64,000 bases of DNA, from positions 1-64,000 of the forward strand of contig JAOAQX010000027.1 of NCBI GenBank assembly GCA_025210805.1, written 5' to 3'. The position numbers and the translations under genes were made by a program. This DNA comes from Flavobacteriales bacterium (GTDB taxonomy: Bacteria; Bacteroidota; Bacteroidia; Flavobacteriales; CAJXXR01). The notes below the pieces were generated by a model. The model was given only the letters and a program-made list of their open reading frames with translations, searched no databases and was not told the origin of the DNA. Below are positions 46,237 to 54,425 of the stretch, one piece after another. Positions within the stretch are counted from its first letter, which is position 1, and the number at the start of each line of letters is the position of its first letter.

Positions 46237-46847
46237 ACGATCTTTATTTTAAATTTCCTTTCAGCTTCTTCTTTTGTCATCGTTTCAATTTCTTCAATCT
46301 CTTCAATCTTTGAAACAGCTACAAGCACATTGGTTTTATCTTTCAATACATAAGGGTTTTTAGATCCCTCATAATAGCCGATTAATTCATACCAATCGCC
46401 TTTATAAATAACCTCTCTAGGTATCTGATTTTGCAACGTCTTTTCCCAGTCAATCATTTCGGGGGTGTAATGATGATCTTTATAAAATATATCTAATAAA
46501 TTTTTGTGTTCAATTTCGATAAAGCAGCCTTTTATTTGACTCTTATGCCAATAAAAATCTCCATACCACTCCCCATCCTTCAAGTCCTCACGAATAAAGA
46601 CTTTGTCGCCCTCTTTTAGTTTCCAGAATTTGTAGGGGATTATTTGATAGCCTTCTTTTTCGTAGAATGATTTTGGGGAGTATAATAAACTACTCGCTTC
46701 AACGTTGTAGCAAGTGCGTGATTCATATACACCCCAATAAATGCCTTCGATACCGCTTTCAAACTCACACCCGCATTCATTGATAAATACTCTCGCTTCT
46801 TCTTCCGTTTCGCAGTTGATTGCTATTTTCTCGTTGTTTAATTCCAT
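46233..46847 (-). CDS. Unknown early protein
   Basis: A 204-residue protein with a Cys-containing N-terminal domain (ETEEEARVFINECGCEFESG) that resembles small phage proteins dealing with a conserved aromatic patch, and a C-terminal acidic helix. Function unknown. A leader AAACAAAAACGATTATG precedes the start. Confidence 0.7.
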   Translation of the reverse strand: MELNNEKIAINCETEEEARVFINECGCEFESGIEGIYWGVYESRTCYNVEASSLLYSPKSFYEKEGYQIIPYKFWKLKEGDKVFIREDLKDGEWYGDFYWHKSQIKGCFIEIEHKNLLDIFYKDHHYTPEMIDWEKTLQNQIPREVIYKGDWYELIGYYEGSKNPYVLKDKTNVLVAVSKIEEIEEIETMTKEEAERKFKIKIV

Positions 46848-46859
46848 AATCGTTTTTGT

Positions 46860-47675
46860 TTAATTATCTATTAACACACTTGTTATCTTATTTCTCTGCA
46901 GAAATATCTTAGCTATTCTTTGATAACCGATAAGTTTAGCATACTCATCCATTGAAATCTGCGTTGTTTCTTTTTTTGAAAAAGAGGAAGCTCTTAACTC
47001 CGCATTTGGTGTAGATTTTTCAACCTGTTTTATTTTGTTATGATTTTTTCGCCTATTTTCAATGAAATAGTTTTTATTTTCTTTTTTACTGCTTTTTTCA
47101 CACTTAGCCCATTCTATTGATTTTCTCCAATTTACAACATGATTCGGATTGTGTTTTTCAACTTCTTGGTACAGCTTCTCAGCCATTTTAATGTTCGGCG
47201 TTATTCCTACCCATTCCCATTTTACAGCTCTTCCATGTCCAGTTTTCTTTATTATTCCATTTTTAGATAAGATTAATCCAATAGACGATGCAGGATTATG
47301 CTTTTTTATGAAGTTGCTCATCCTAAAATTATCACCCCTCCTATCTATATCTTTTTTGAGTTCCTTTAATTGACTCAAGATACTCACATGTAATTCACTA
47401 GTATTTTTCTCTCTAGGATTTCGTGATGAAAATGTTTTAAGCACTAATGCCGCCATGTTTTCGTTTGGATTTCCACCGATCCATTTCCACCCTCCTTTTT
47501 CATTTTTTTTTATTATTCCTGCTAATTGTAAAACAACGCTTAAATCTTTTGACACACTGAAATCTGTACTAAATTTAAACATAGAAATGTTTTCATTTAG
47601 AGCCATACTTGATTTTAGTACTTTTAGGATTGACTCATATTTTTTTATGTTCTTTTTTGATGCTCTTGTTTCCAT
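46860..47675 (-). CDS. Protein with duplicated winged-helix-like domain
   Basis: About 271 residues from the ATG at 47675; an upstream TTG at 47708 overlaps the neighbouring gene and is less likely. Two copies of a ~90-residue unit end in similar blocks: LAGIIKKNEKGGWKWIGGNPNE and LSKNGIIKKTGHGRAVKWEW. The pattern resembles winged-helix domains with a Trp-rich wing. It may bind DNA in the early region; family unknown. Confidence 0.7.
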   Translation of the reverse strand: METRASKKNIKKYESILKVLKSSMALNENISMFKFSTDFSVSKDLSVVLQLAGIIKKNEKGGWKWIGGNPNENMAALVLKTFSSRNPREKNTSELHVSILSQLKELKKDIDRRGDNFRMSNFIKKHNPASSIGLILSKNGIIKKTGHGRAVKWEWVGITPNIKMAEKLYQEVEKHNPNHVVNWRKSIEWAKCEKSSKKENKNYFIENRRKNHNKIKQVEKSTPNAELRASSFSKKETTQISMDEYAKLIGYQRIAKIFLQRNKITSVLIDN

Positions 47676-47689
47676 AATTGAATTTTTGT

Positions 47690-48448
47690 TTAGTTTTCGT
47701 TTCGCCAAAGCTCTATTAAACTAAGCTCTGCCATTTTTCTTTTAATCTCTTTTTCAGTTGGTTTTGGTTTGCCGAAGTTGAATTTTCGCATAGTTCGGTA
47801 TTCGTCTTTTACGAGGATTTCCGCTTTTCTTCTGTGTTTTTGCATTTCGTCTTTTCTGCCATGAAAATATTTCCATGTCGAAAGCCAATATTTAAACCAA
47901 GCACTAGGCATTTGATTGGTTTTTAGAAATTCTTCCTTAATTTCCTCCGCCCATTCTTCTTCGGATTTAAGCGTAACTGGAAGCTCTTTTTTTGCTTCTT
48001 TTACCAGTTGGTCAGGCATTGGTATATTTTGCTCCCGATACTGCCTTTTCTTCCAATTTTGGTATTTCTTTAAAATTTCACCAACATATTCAGCGTTGAA
48101 AAGCTGAAAATGGTCGGTTTTACGATCGTATGCGGAATATCTTTCTAATTCAAAGGCTTTGTTTATCTCAAATACTGAAAGTGTCTTATATCGACTTAGA
48201 ATCATTTTGGATATATCTTGAGCATTTAGGTTGTCGATTTCTTCCTTGATGCCCGAAAGAACGCAAATCCGAGTCATCAGCAATGGCAATATCGATCTTA
48301 AAGTCTCTATTGGAGCATCTTTTATCATCTGCTTTGGAGTACTTAAAAACTCTCTATCAGTCATTTGACTTGCTTTATCAAGTACCTCCCAAACCCCATT
48401 TGGATGGGTCGGCATTTGCTTCGATAGTGTCAATTGTCTGTCTTCCAT
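47690..48448 (-). CDS. Unknown replication-region protein
   Basis: A 252-residue helical protein directly downstream of, and overlapping by 71 bp, the initiator gene. The position is that of a helicase loader, but no P-loop is present. The KTLSVFEINKAFELERYSAYD region is typical of Bacteroidota phage proteins in this position. Role in replication is inferred from context. Confidence 0.7.
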   Translation of the reverse strand: MEDRQLTLSKQMPTHPNGVWEVLDKASQMTDREFLSTPKQMIKDAPIETLRSILPLLMTRICVLSGIKEEIDNLNAQDISKMILSRYKTLSVFEINKAFELERYSAYDRKTDHFQLFNAEYVGEILKKYQNWKKRQYREQNIPMPDQLVKEAKKELPVTLKSEEEWAEEIKEEFLKTNQMPSAWFKYWLSTWKYFHGRKDEMQKHRRKAEILVKDEYRTMRKFNFGKPKPTEKEIKRKMAELSLIELWRNEN

Positions 48449-49154
48449 AGCGTTGTTGTTTAGTTTCTTTTTCTTTTTTTGCGGAACTTTTTTCTTTTTT
48501 TTCCCACTCTTTTTGGCGATTAATCCAGTTACTCACCGCAGATTTCCAGTTTGCCATTTTGTTTTTACCGACCTTCCAGTTGTTAGATTGGTAGAAGTGA
48601 AAGAATCTTTCAGCTTGTGTTTTTGAAAACTCGGTATTTTGAGATTTTTCAAAAAAGTAATTTTCGATTTCAGAAAGGGAGGGGGGGGAAAAGGTTTTCC
48701 TTTTCTTTTTCTCCTTCTCTACTATTACTTTCTTTAATTCTTTACTTCTTATATTCTTTTCTTTTGTGTTGTCGTTGTGTTGTCGGTGTGTTGCCGATGT
48801 GTTGTTTGGTGTGTTATCACCTTCTTTGTGCTTCTTGTTTACTTCTGATTTAGTGACGCTTAAAAGCGATTGTCCTTGTGTTGTTCGCTGTGTTGCGTAC
48901 CTTTGTTTTATGAGTAATTTCATGAAATTACGTACTTTGGTATTACCCCATTTCCAACGCTTTTCAAGGTATCTGATGCTTACTGGTATTTCTCCTATTT
49001 CTAACTCAATAGCTTTGCCGTTTATTAGCTCTGTCGATGCTTCAAATCTTGCTTGTTCTAATAAATCAAGCCAAGCTTCTGCCTTCGAATATACTCGCTC
49101 TTCGTTCCAAAATGGACTGTTAAAATACTCTCTATCTAGCTTTACAAATGCCAT
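48378..49154 (-). CDS. Phage replication initiator (DnaD/DnaT-like)
   Basis: A 258-residue protein. The N-terminal winged-helix (FVKLDREYFNSPFW...AWLDLLEQA...VSIRYLEKRWKWGNTKVRNFMKLL) is typical of phage replication organisers. A low-complexity polar linker (residues ~85-130) is followed by a C-terminal domain ending with FFHFYQSNNWKVGKNKMANWKSAVSNWI, as in DnaT/DnaD-like proteins. Eleven-base iterons occupy the DNA that encodes the linker (48765-48895), as in lambda O. A run of eight C on the coding strand (48688-48681) lies in the same gene. Confidence 0.88.
   Translation of the reverse strand: MAFVKLDREYFNSPFWNEERVYSKAEAWLDLLEQARFEASTELINGKAIELEIGEIPVSIRYLEKRWKWGNTKVRNFMKLLIKQRYATQRTTQGQSLLSVTKSEVNKKHKEGDNTPNNTSATHRQHNDNTKEKNIRSKELKKVIVEKEKKKRKTFSPPSLSEIENYFFEKSQNTEFSKTQAERFFHFYQSNNWKVGKNKMANWKSAVSNWINRQKEWEKKEKSSAKKEKETKQQRYGRQTIDTIEANADPSKWGLGGT
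48719..48895. other. Candidate phage replication origin: iterons plus AT-rich block
   Basis: On the plus strand TGTGTTG occurs at 48765, 48776, 48787 and 48798 and TGTGTTA at 48810, spaced 11, 11, 11 and 12 bp; a second pair lies at 48877 and 48889. Because 11 is not a codon multiple, the repeat is kept as DNA, not as a protein repeat. A ~45-bp AT-rich pyrimidine-rich stretch (48719-48764) adjoins the iterons. Iterons inside the initiator gene next to AT-rich DNA match the lambda ori plan. Function is inferred. Confidence 0.65.
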
Positions 49155-49157
49155 CTA

Positions 49158-49424
49158 CTACATCAATTCTTTCACTTGCTCCGAAAAAGGTATTTTTTCG
49201 ATTTTTGTGATTTCTACATTTACTACTCTACTTTGGTGATGTGGTTTGGTTATAAACTCCGCCACCACCTTATCACCCACGCTTATCAATCCAAAGTTTA
49301 AGTTCTTTGGTAAAACCGCCGATATCCCTACCGACGGACTGTTCAAAATCAATATTTGTGCATTACCTTTTCGAAACTGGGTAATATCTTGCACAAAGCC
49401 TTCTATTTTTAGATTGTTACTCAT
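49158..49424 (-). CDS. Small unknown replication/recombination-region protein
   Basis: About 88 residues from the ATG at 49424, which overlaps the upstream stop by 8 bp. The beta-rich sequence (KIEGFVQDITQFRKGNAQILILN, VGDKVVAEFI) has the look of an OB fold. It lies beside the SSB-like DUF3127 gene and might assist it. Confidence 0.7.
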   Translation of the reverse strand: MSNNLKIEGFVQDITQFRKGNAQILILNSPSVGISAVLPKNLNFGLISVGDKVVAEFITKPHHQSRVVNVEITKIEKIPFSEQVKELM

Positions 49425-49725
49425 TAGATTGGCTTTCTTCATGAGATTGCTTTTTAATTTTCCATGCTGAAAGTGTGTGAAACACTTGTTTTGGAGACTC
49501 TTGATCCTTCTGCCACTCTCGACCTCGTATTGAAAAATCGATAGAAACTAAATCATCTTTAATATATTCGTTAAGAATATGGACCTTGTCTTGATTAAAT
49601 TCAAAAGAAAGAATCTGAGGGTATTGTTCATCAGTTTCAATTACAATTTCTCTTTTCTTAAACGTGTCACTCACTTGAATGATTTCGCCTACTCTTAGGA
49701 CTTTTCCTTTTGCTGTGTAGCTCAT
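49417..49725 (-). CDS. SSB-like DUF3127 protein
   Basis: A 102-residue protein with the DUF3127 pattern: GKVLRVGEIIQVSDTFKKREIVIET, YPQILSFEF and VSIDFSIRGREWQ. DUF3127 proteins have an OB fold and occur where phages need a single-strand DNA-binding protein. It lies between RecT/exonuclease and the initiator, consistent with a role in recombination and replication. Confidence 0.88.
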   Translation of the reverse strand: MSYTAKGKVLRVGEIIQVSDTFKKREIVIETDEQYPQILSFEFNQDKVHILNEYIKDDLVSIDFSIRGREWQKDQESPKQVFHTLSAWKIKKQSHEESQSNE

Positions 49726-49764
49726 AGTTGATAAATAAAATGGTTAATAATTTTTTGGAATCCC

Positions 49765-50709
49765 TTAGCTTATTTCTTTTTCCAGTTCAAGAATCTGTGG
49801 ATTTAGATTATTGATCGTTGTTACTGTGTTCATGAACTCTCTTGCTAAAGAGATACATTTGTTTCTTTGCTCGATTCTCGCTTTGTCAAAAGGGTGTGCG
49901 ATCATGTGTACTCTTTGACTTTCGGGAATCTCTTTGAAGTCGTCAAACCATGTTTTTTCGGCTTGTGATGAATATTCACAAAAAGCATTCAATCCTTTTT
50001 CATCAAAAATATGGTTGTAGATAATTTTTTTGACCTCGGGAATGGCTTCATCTCTTACATTACCTTCCATGTTCAAAAGGTTCATTCGATAATCTGCACT
50101 TCTTATTTCTTTCTCGATAATTTCGAAAGGTGTATTAACTAAAGTATGAACCAATAACGAATCTTTTAAACCCCATAAATCCATATAACTATCTAATTGT
50201 CTTAGATAAATTTCATTTGGCTTGTCTTGGAGTATCTTTGTGAAAGACTGCCACGAATAGGCGGTTTTTAAGTCTATAATTACATCGTTCACTGGTTTGA
50301 TGTCAATGGCTCCAGTAACCCAATCATTTGTCTTTCTTTCGGTCGAATAAATCAAATATTTCTGCACCACTTTTGAAAGTAAATCCCTTGACTCTTTTTC
50401 TTGCTCAATTCCTTTTGTTAAAGCATCGGCATACAAAACTTTTGACCTTCCAAATTTCTCCGCATATACAAGTTCTGATAAGATGGTTTTCTGACCATCA
50501 GATAGTTTGTATTTTCGGCTTTTAATCTCTTTGAATTGTAGTTCAATAAGTGTTTCTTTTTGCTTTGTGGTCAACGCTTTTCCGTCTCCCGAAGCTCTTA
50601 ATTTTTTTAACTTTTCAAGAATTTTGACTTGATTTGCGGTCAATGGTTTAGGTACGGAAATTATTTTCCCAACCATGTGTGATCTGAATTTGTAGTTTGA
50701 AAAGTCCAT
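49765..50709 (-). CDS. PD-(D/E)XK exonuclease, partner of RecT
   Basis: A 314-residue nuclease. Active-site residues are visible: Glu near GIEQEKESRD (101-109), Asp136 in VTGAIDI and the D-x-K pair in VIIDLKTA (Asp146, Lys148). Alpha/beta layout and the adjoining recT gene (shared base) identify it as the 5'-3' exonuclease of a two-gene annealing system, analogous to RecE or lambda Exo. Confidence 0.85.
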   Translation of the reverse strand: MDFSNYKFRSHMVGKIISVPKPLTANQVKILEKLKKLRASGDGKALTTKQKETLIELQFKEIKSRKYKLSDGQKTILSELVYAEKFGRSKVLYADALTKGIEQEKESRDLLSKVVQKYLIYSTERKTNDWVTGAIDIKPVNDVIIDLKTAYSWQSFTKILQDKPNEIYLRQLDSYMDLWGLKDSLLVHTLVNTPFEIIEKEIRSADYRMNLLNMEGNVRDEAIPEVKKIIYNHIFDEKGLNAFCEYSSQAEKTWFDDFKEIPESQRVHMIAHPFDKARIEQRNKCISLAREFMNTVTTINNLNPQILELEKEIS

Positions 50710-51578
50710 TACTTTATCTCTTTTAGTTTAGCATTGAATATCTCGCTATTCTCTGCTTGTTCTTCTTCTGAAAGACTTGACCATATAGCATCTAAATCCT
50801 CTTTTGATTTAGCGTTTGCAATTACGTCCTCCACGTTTTCGATAATAGTTGCTTCTACTTCTTCCGTATTGTCTGGGTAATCAACATTTCCGTCCAAATC
50901 ATTAACAACCGCTTGATCAGTTACCATAGCTTTCTCCATCTCAATGCTCATTGGAGCATACTTTGAAAGTAGAAGTTTTAATACCGTCTTGGATGCCATG
51001 GCTTCAAAGTTATCTTTCCAAACTCCGTCACCTTTTTTGAAAGATTGCGAGTACTTTAAAGCGTGGTTTTCCACATCTTCCAAACTCATGAAAAGGGACT
51101 TTGAAAATCCGTTGATTAATTCGAAATAAGCTACATAACCAATAGTTTTAGCTTTGTTTCGCTCCGAGAAATTTTGTTCCCATTTGAATGAGTATTCACC
51201 AGTTAGGTAGTCCACCATTTGCAACTCACCTTCTTTTACAGCTGTTACATTTATTGTTTTGAATTTTCCAGACCTTTGAGCCAACTGAATGAATCCTTTG
51301 TAACCCAATTGAAATTGTGCTTGCTTTCCATAAGGTACTATGTATGCAAATCCGAGATTCGGGTTGATAGGCAAATCCAAAGTTGCAGCAACCATTGCTG
51401 AACTTATGATTGAGTTCTTATCCGCTGTTGCTAATAACTTGTTATTGCTTGTTAGGGTAAGTACAGACGCAATAAAACCTGCCGATTTTTGCCCCAATAC
51501 CTCTTGAAATTTCTTTTTTAGCGTTTCATTTGAAAACGCTTCTTTTAATGCTAATTTGTTTGTGTTTGTGTTGCTCAT
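50709..51578 (-). CDS. recT: RecT-family single-strand annealing protein
   Basis: A 289-residue RecT. Conserved parts seen are the AAATLDLPINPNLGFAYIVPYG region, QFQLGYKGFIQLAQRSGKF and the YCTK-like MASKTVLKLLLSKYAPMS, then an acidic C-terminal tail. It anneals resected DNA strands and acts with the downstream exonuclease. The start is preceded by the recurrent leader CTAAAACAACGTTATG. Confidence 0.95.
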   Translation of the reverse strand: MSNTNTNKLALKEAFSNETLKKKFQEVLGQKSAGFIASVLTLTSNNKLLATADKNSIISSAMVAATLDLPINPNLGFAYIVPYGKQAQFQLGYKGFIQLAQRSGKFKTINVTAVKEGELQMVDYLTGEYSFKWEQNFSERNKAKTIGYVAYFELINGFSKSLFMSLEDVENHALKYSQSFKKGDGVWKDNFEAMASKTVLKLLLSKYAPMSIEMEKAMVTDQAVVNDLDGNVDYPDNTEEVEATIIENVEDVIANAKSKEDLDAIWSSLSEEEQAENSEIFNAKLKEIK

Positions 51579-51587
51579 AACGTTGTT

Positions 51588-52607
51588 TTAGTTTAGGTTA
51601 ATTAATGCTTTAGAATAGTGTTCTTTTAAAGATTCGATACTTTCTGTTAACTCAGTGTAAAAAGCTTTTAAAACCCTATCTTGAAGGATTAGCCCCTCCA
51701 TGTTGATAGAGTTAATGGCTTCTTGTATTTTTTCTTTTTCGGGCATTAATTTTTTGAGTCTCTCTTTAATCTCTTGCTCTTCTTTTTCTTTTCTAGCTCT
51801 TTCCTTGGCGAGTTTTTCAGCTTTTTCTTTGGCTAAACGAATGCTCTCTAAACGCTCTTTTTCAAGTTGAATCTTTCGTTTTTCCTCCTCTATTGCTTTT
51901 TTTTCTTTCGCTATTTTTTCATTTTCAATTCGCTGTCTCTCCTCTTCTAATACTCTAAGTCGTCGCTCTTTTTCAAGTTGTAATTTTTTTTGCTCCTCAA
52001 ACTCCGCTCGTTCTTGTTTTAATTTCTCCGCTTCCAGCTTTCTATTTTCTTCCTCTTGAAGTTGAGTGATTTTGTTTTTGTATTCATTCTCAAGGGATTC
52101 TTTAAGAATTAATAATGAAGGACTAAACTCTTGAAAATCAAAATCTGAAACGAAATAATCAGAAATAGTTAAAACTTCTCCGAATGATAATTTTGAAATA
52201 GCTTCACCAACTTTTATTTTAATTGATTCAATTTCATTTCTAATTAAATCAACTCTTTCTTTCTCTTTTCTAAGCTTTTCCTCTTTCTCTTTTAGTTTTA
52301 ATTTTTCATAACGATTGATTTCTTCTTGTTGTTTGGCTTCGTGTGGCTTTGTTATTTCTATCAAACTATCCTTGAAAGCAATAACCCCTTTGCGGAATTC
52401 ATTTATTTTTTTAGCAATAACCTTATCGCCTTTTTCTACTTCTGTTCTCGCTGTCCTTAATGCGGTTCTTCTCTTCTTTGCTTCTTGAAGGCTTTTTGTA
52501 TCCGAAATTTCAATAAAAGGGTTTTTATTAACAGTTTCATGTTGCTTTTGTTCCCACTCTTGAAGCTCTTGAATAGTTGATATTTGTGGTAGTTTCAGTT
52601 CATTCAT
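51588..52607 (-). CDS. Long coiled-coil phage protein (DUF1351-like layout)
   Basis: A 339-residue protein: an N-terminal helical part (ITKPHEAKQQEEINRYEKLK in an extended helix), a small central domain around residues 130-170, then a very charged Glu/Lys/Arg coiled coil to about residue 285. The position beside recT and the overall pattern resemble DUF1351-type proteins of phage recombination regions. Function unknown. Confidence 0.7.
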   Translation of the reverse strand: MNELKLPQISTIQELQEWEQKQHETVNKNPFIEISDTKSLQEAKKRRTALRTARTEVEKGDKVIAKKINEFRKGVIAFKDSLIEITKPHEAKQQEEINRYEKLKLKEKEEKLRKEKERVDLIRNEIESIKIKVGEAISKLSFGEVLTISDYFVSDFDFQEFSPSLLILKESLENEYKNKITQLQEEENRKLEAEKLKQERAEFEEQKKLQLEKERRLRVLEEERQRIENEKIAKEKKAIEEEKRKIQLEKERLESIRLAKEKAEKLAKERARKEKEEQEIKERLKKLMPEKEKIQEAINSINMEGLILQDRVLKAFYTELTESIESLKEHYSKALINLN

Positions 52608-52621
52608 AACGTTGTGTAATT

Positions 52622-52966
52622 TTAGTTTTTATGATTAATAGTTTGGTATATGGTTATGCGGTAAGGTTTACTCTTCTTGTTCACTTCCGTTACCTCCATA
52701 GTGTCGTTTACTTGGTTTACTTTAAAAAAAATATCATCATCTCTTATCCACCTATTTACTGTATAAGGTGTTACTCCGAGTTTTTTGGCTAAAGAAATAG
52801 GTGAATACTCTTTTGTTTCGCCTTGTTTGGATAGAATGCTTTTTAAAACTTGTGTGTCCTCTTTGAGAGTGTTCAACTCCTTAGATAAAGTTTCCATCCA
52901 CTCTTTTTGACTATCTAGTAGCCTTTTAAAAAGCTCTCTCTCTTCGCTTGCTTGTAGTATTTCCAT
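52622..52966 (-). CDS. Helix-turn-helix protein with coiled coil
   Basis: About 114 residues from the ATG at 52966. An N-terminal coiled coil is followed by an excisionase/MerR-like HTH (SPISLAKKLGVTPYTVNRWIRDD). It may be a small regulator. A TTG at 52981 could extend it by five codons, but the ATG sits just behind the stop of the new 44-codon gene. Confidence 0.75.
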   Translation of the reverse strand: MEILQASEERELFKRLLDSQKEWMETLSKELNTLKEDTQVLKSILSKQGETKEYSPISLAKKLGVTPYTVNRWIRDDDIFFKVNQVNDTMEVTEVNKKSKPYRITIYQTINHKN

Positions 52967-52967
52967 T

Positions 52968-53102
52968 TTAAAGTCTTTCAATCAGTCCGCCTATCCAGTT
53001 TAAGGATAGAAATATTAGTAAATAGCCTATCGATACCATCAAGGCTTTTAATCCCATTTTTAAAGGGTTTTTGCGATATTCTTCAAATAGTTCGTTAAGC
53101 AT
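52968..53102 (-). CDS. Small 44-residue membrane protein
   Basis: A short frame filling the gap between two early genes. It starts ATG at 53102, overlapping the upstream stop by 8 bp, and ends TAA two bases before the next ATG. The peptide MLNELFEEYRKNPLKMGLKA is followed by a transmembrane helix (LMVSIGYLLIFLSLNWIGGLI) and ERL. Perfect operon packing and the clean hydrophobic helix support it as real. The upstream neighbour also has one membrane helix, so the two may work together. Confidence 0.65.
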   Translation of the reverse strand: MLNELFEEYRKNPLKMGLKALMVSIGYLLIFLSLNWIGGLIERL

Positions 53103-53457
53103 TGATAACAAGTTCTGTTTCTTGTTTTCTTCCTCTTCTACTGCTTCTTCTTACTCGCAAAGGGTCTATCTCCGTGAACATTGTTGAGATAACTATCATC
53201 AAGAATATTATTGGTAAGAATCCAGTTTTTAAAAACTCCTTGAATTTTGCTTTGTTTTCCTCGCTCATAAACTCCATAGCGATGAATCTCACAATGTCGG
53301 CTTTTGTGTATCCGCCTATTTTTTTACGGATATTTCTTGCGTGTACATGAGTGGTACTCGCTTTTTGCCCAAGCTTGTCACAAATTTGTTTTTCAGGCAA
53401 ACCCTTTGTGATTAATCGTGAAACTTCAATTTCTTTTGGTGTAAGCTTTTCTAACAT
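53095..53457 (-). CDS. LuxR-type HTH protein with C-terminal membrane helix
   Basis: A 120-residue protein. Residues 1-64 are a LuxR/GerE helix-turn-helix (LTPKEIEVSRLITKGLPEKQICDKLGQKASTTHVHARNIRKKIG). Residues ~79-95 form a hydrophobic membrane helix, followed by a strongly basic tail. A membrane-anchored HTH lacking a receiver domain is unusual in a phage. It lies in the early operon and overlaps the 44-residue membrane-protein gene. Confidence 0.85.
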   Translation of the reverse strand: MLEKLTPKEIEVSRLITKGLPEKQICDKLGQKASTTHVHARNIRKKIGGYTKADIVRFIAMEFMSEENKAKFKEFLKTGFLPIIFLMIVISTMFTEIDPLRVRRSSRRGRKQETELVINA

Positions 53458-53729
53458 ACCTTTGTTTTTTTGAGATAATTTTTATACTTACGACCTCTGA
53501 TTTCAAGAGTTTCAGCGTTCGTTGTAGCTTTCTCTATCAAAGCTTGCACAAGGCCCAAATGATAGGCGCGAACTTTTCTTTTTCCATCAACACCTCGCAA
53601 TAAGATGTTGATTGTTGGAACACTTACCTCAAACTCTTTTGCTATGATTTCCCGATCTTTTGTAGTCAAAAGATCCCTTAGCGTGTACGCTATCTCTCTT
53701 GGTATAGCTTGATCTATATTAATTTTCAT
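53451..53729 (-). CDS. Small DNA-binding-like early protein
   Basis: A 92-residue protein with a predicted HTH (LLTTKDREIIAKEFEVSVPTINILLRG) followed by a basic C-terminus. Overlaps the HTH-membrane gene by 7 bp. Probably a regulator; family not recognised. Confidence 0.75.
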   Translation of the reverse strand: MKINIDQAIPREIAYTLRDLLTTKDREIIAKEFEVSVPTINILLRGVDGKRKVRAYHLGLVQALIEKATTNAETLEIRGRKYKNYLKKTKVC

Positions 53730-54411
53730 TTTCGCTTGATTTTAATTGTCCATCTTCAAACCAGTAAAATGTATTTGGCTTGATTTGTACTTCGAGTATT
53801 TCACCGCCTACTTTGACTGAATGAATGTTGTTTATAGTCCATTTATGATTGATATATCGCCAATCTGCAACCACAATCCAACCGTTTTTTGCCATCGCTT
53901 TAGATTTAACACCTAAGGCTGATGCAATAGCCTCATCCCCAGTAGTAGTGGCGTGAGCTTCATCCCCAGTAGTAGTGGCGTGAGCTTCATCCCCAGTAGT
54001 AGTGGCGTGAGCGTAATCCCCAGTAGTAGTGGCGTGAGCGTAATCCCCAGTAGTAGTGGCGTGAGCTTTATACCCAGTAGTAGTGGAAAAGTTGTCTTTA
54101 GCCCATTGAACTTTAATTTTTATAAAATCTAACAAGCTAAGTTTTGCTTTTATTCTTAACTTAGACGAAACTGTTTTGTCGCCTTCTTTCTTAACTATTC
54201 CAGTCTGTTCAACAACAGCGTAATTACTATTGTTAAATCCGTAATAGTTAGATACATCAAATGGATTTTCACAAGCGTGAAATCCGTTTTCACAAGGAAT
54301 TACTTCCCCTTCTACTTCATGAGTTTTACCTTCTTCAAATTGATAATCTCGGCATTTATAACCTTTATCAAATGCTTTATAGCTTATTGTTATATTTTCT
54401 TTTTTTGACAT
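53719..54411 (-). CDS. DUF7666-like protein with 9-residue tandem repeats
   Basis: A 230-residue protein. The N-terminal ~105 residues resemble DUF7666 (YKAFDKGYKCRDYQFEEGK, CENGFHACENPFD). Residues ~110-162 consist of about six 9-residue repeats of ATTTGD(Y/E)AH type, probably a small beta-helix, ended by IASALGVKSKAMAKNGW. The repeats are nearly identical at DNA level, so copy number may vary. Common in phage early regions; function unknown. Confidence 0.85.
   Translation of the reverse strand: MSKKENITISYKAFDKGYKCRDYQFEEGKTHEVEGEVIPCENGFHACENPFDVSNYYGFNNSNYAVVEQTGIVKKEGDKTVSSKLRIKAKLSLLDFIKIKVQWAKDNFSTTTGYKAHATTTGDYAHATTTGDYAHATTTGDEAHATTTGDEAHATTTGDEAIASALGVKSKAMAKNGWIVVADWRYINHKWTINNIHSVKVGGEILEVQIKPNTFYWFEDGQLKSSENEN
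53932..54094. repeat. 27-bp tandem repeats inside the DUF7666 gene
   Basis: About six direct copies of a 27-bp unit whose core is AGTAGTAGTGGCGTGAGC on the plus strand, starting at 53941, 53968, 53995, 54022, 54049 and 54076. They encode the 9-residue protein repeat and vary by only a few bases. Confidence 0.92.
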
Positions 54412-54425
54412 GATTTAGTTGTTTT

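Noticed and set aside
53932-54094. CRISPR-like or regulatory repeat
   Set aside because: The 27-bp unit keeps the reading frame and encodes a 9-residue protein repeat.
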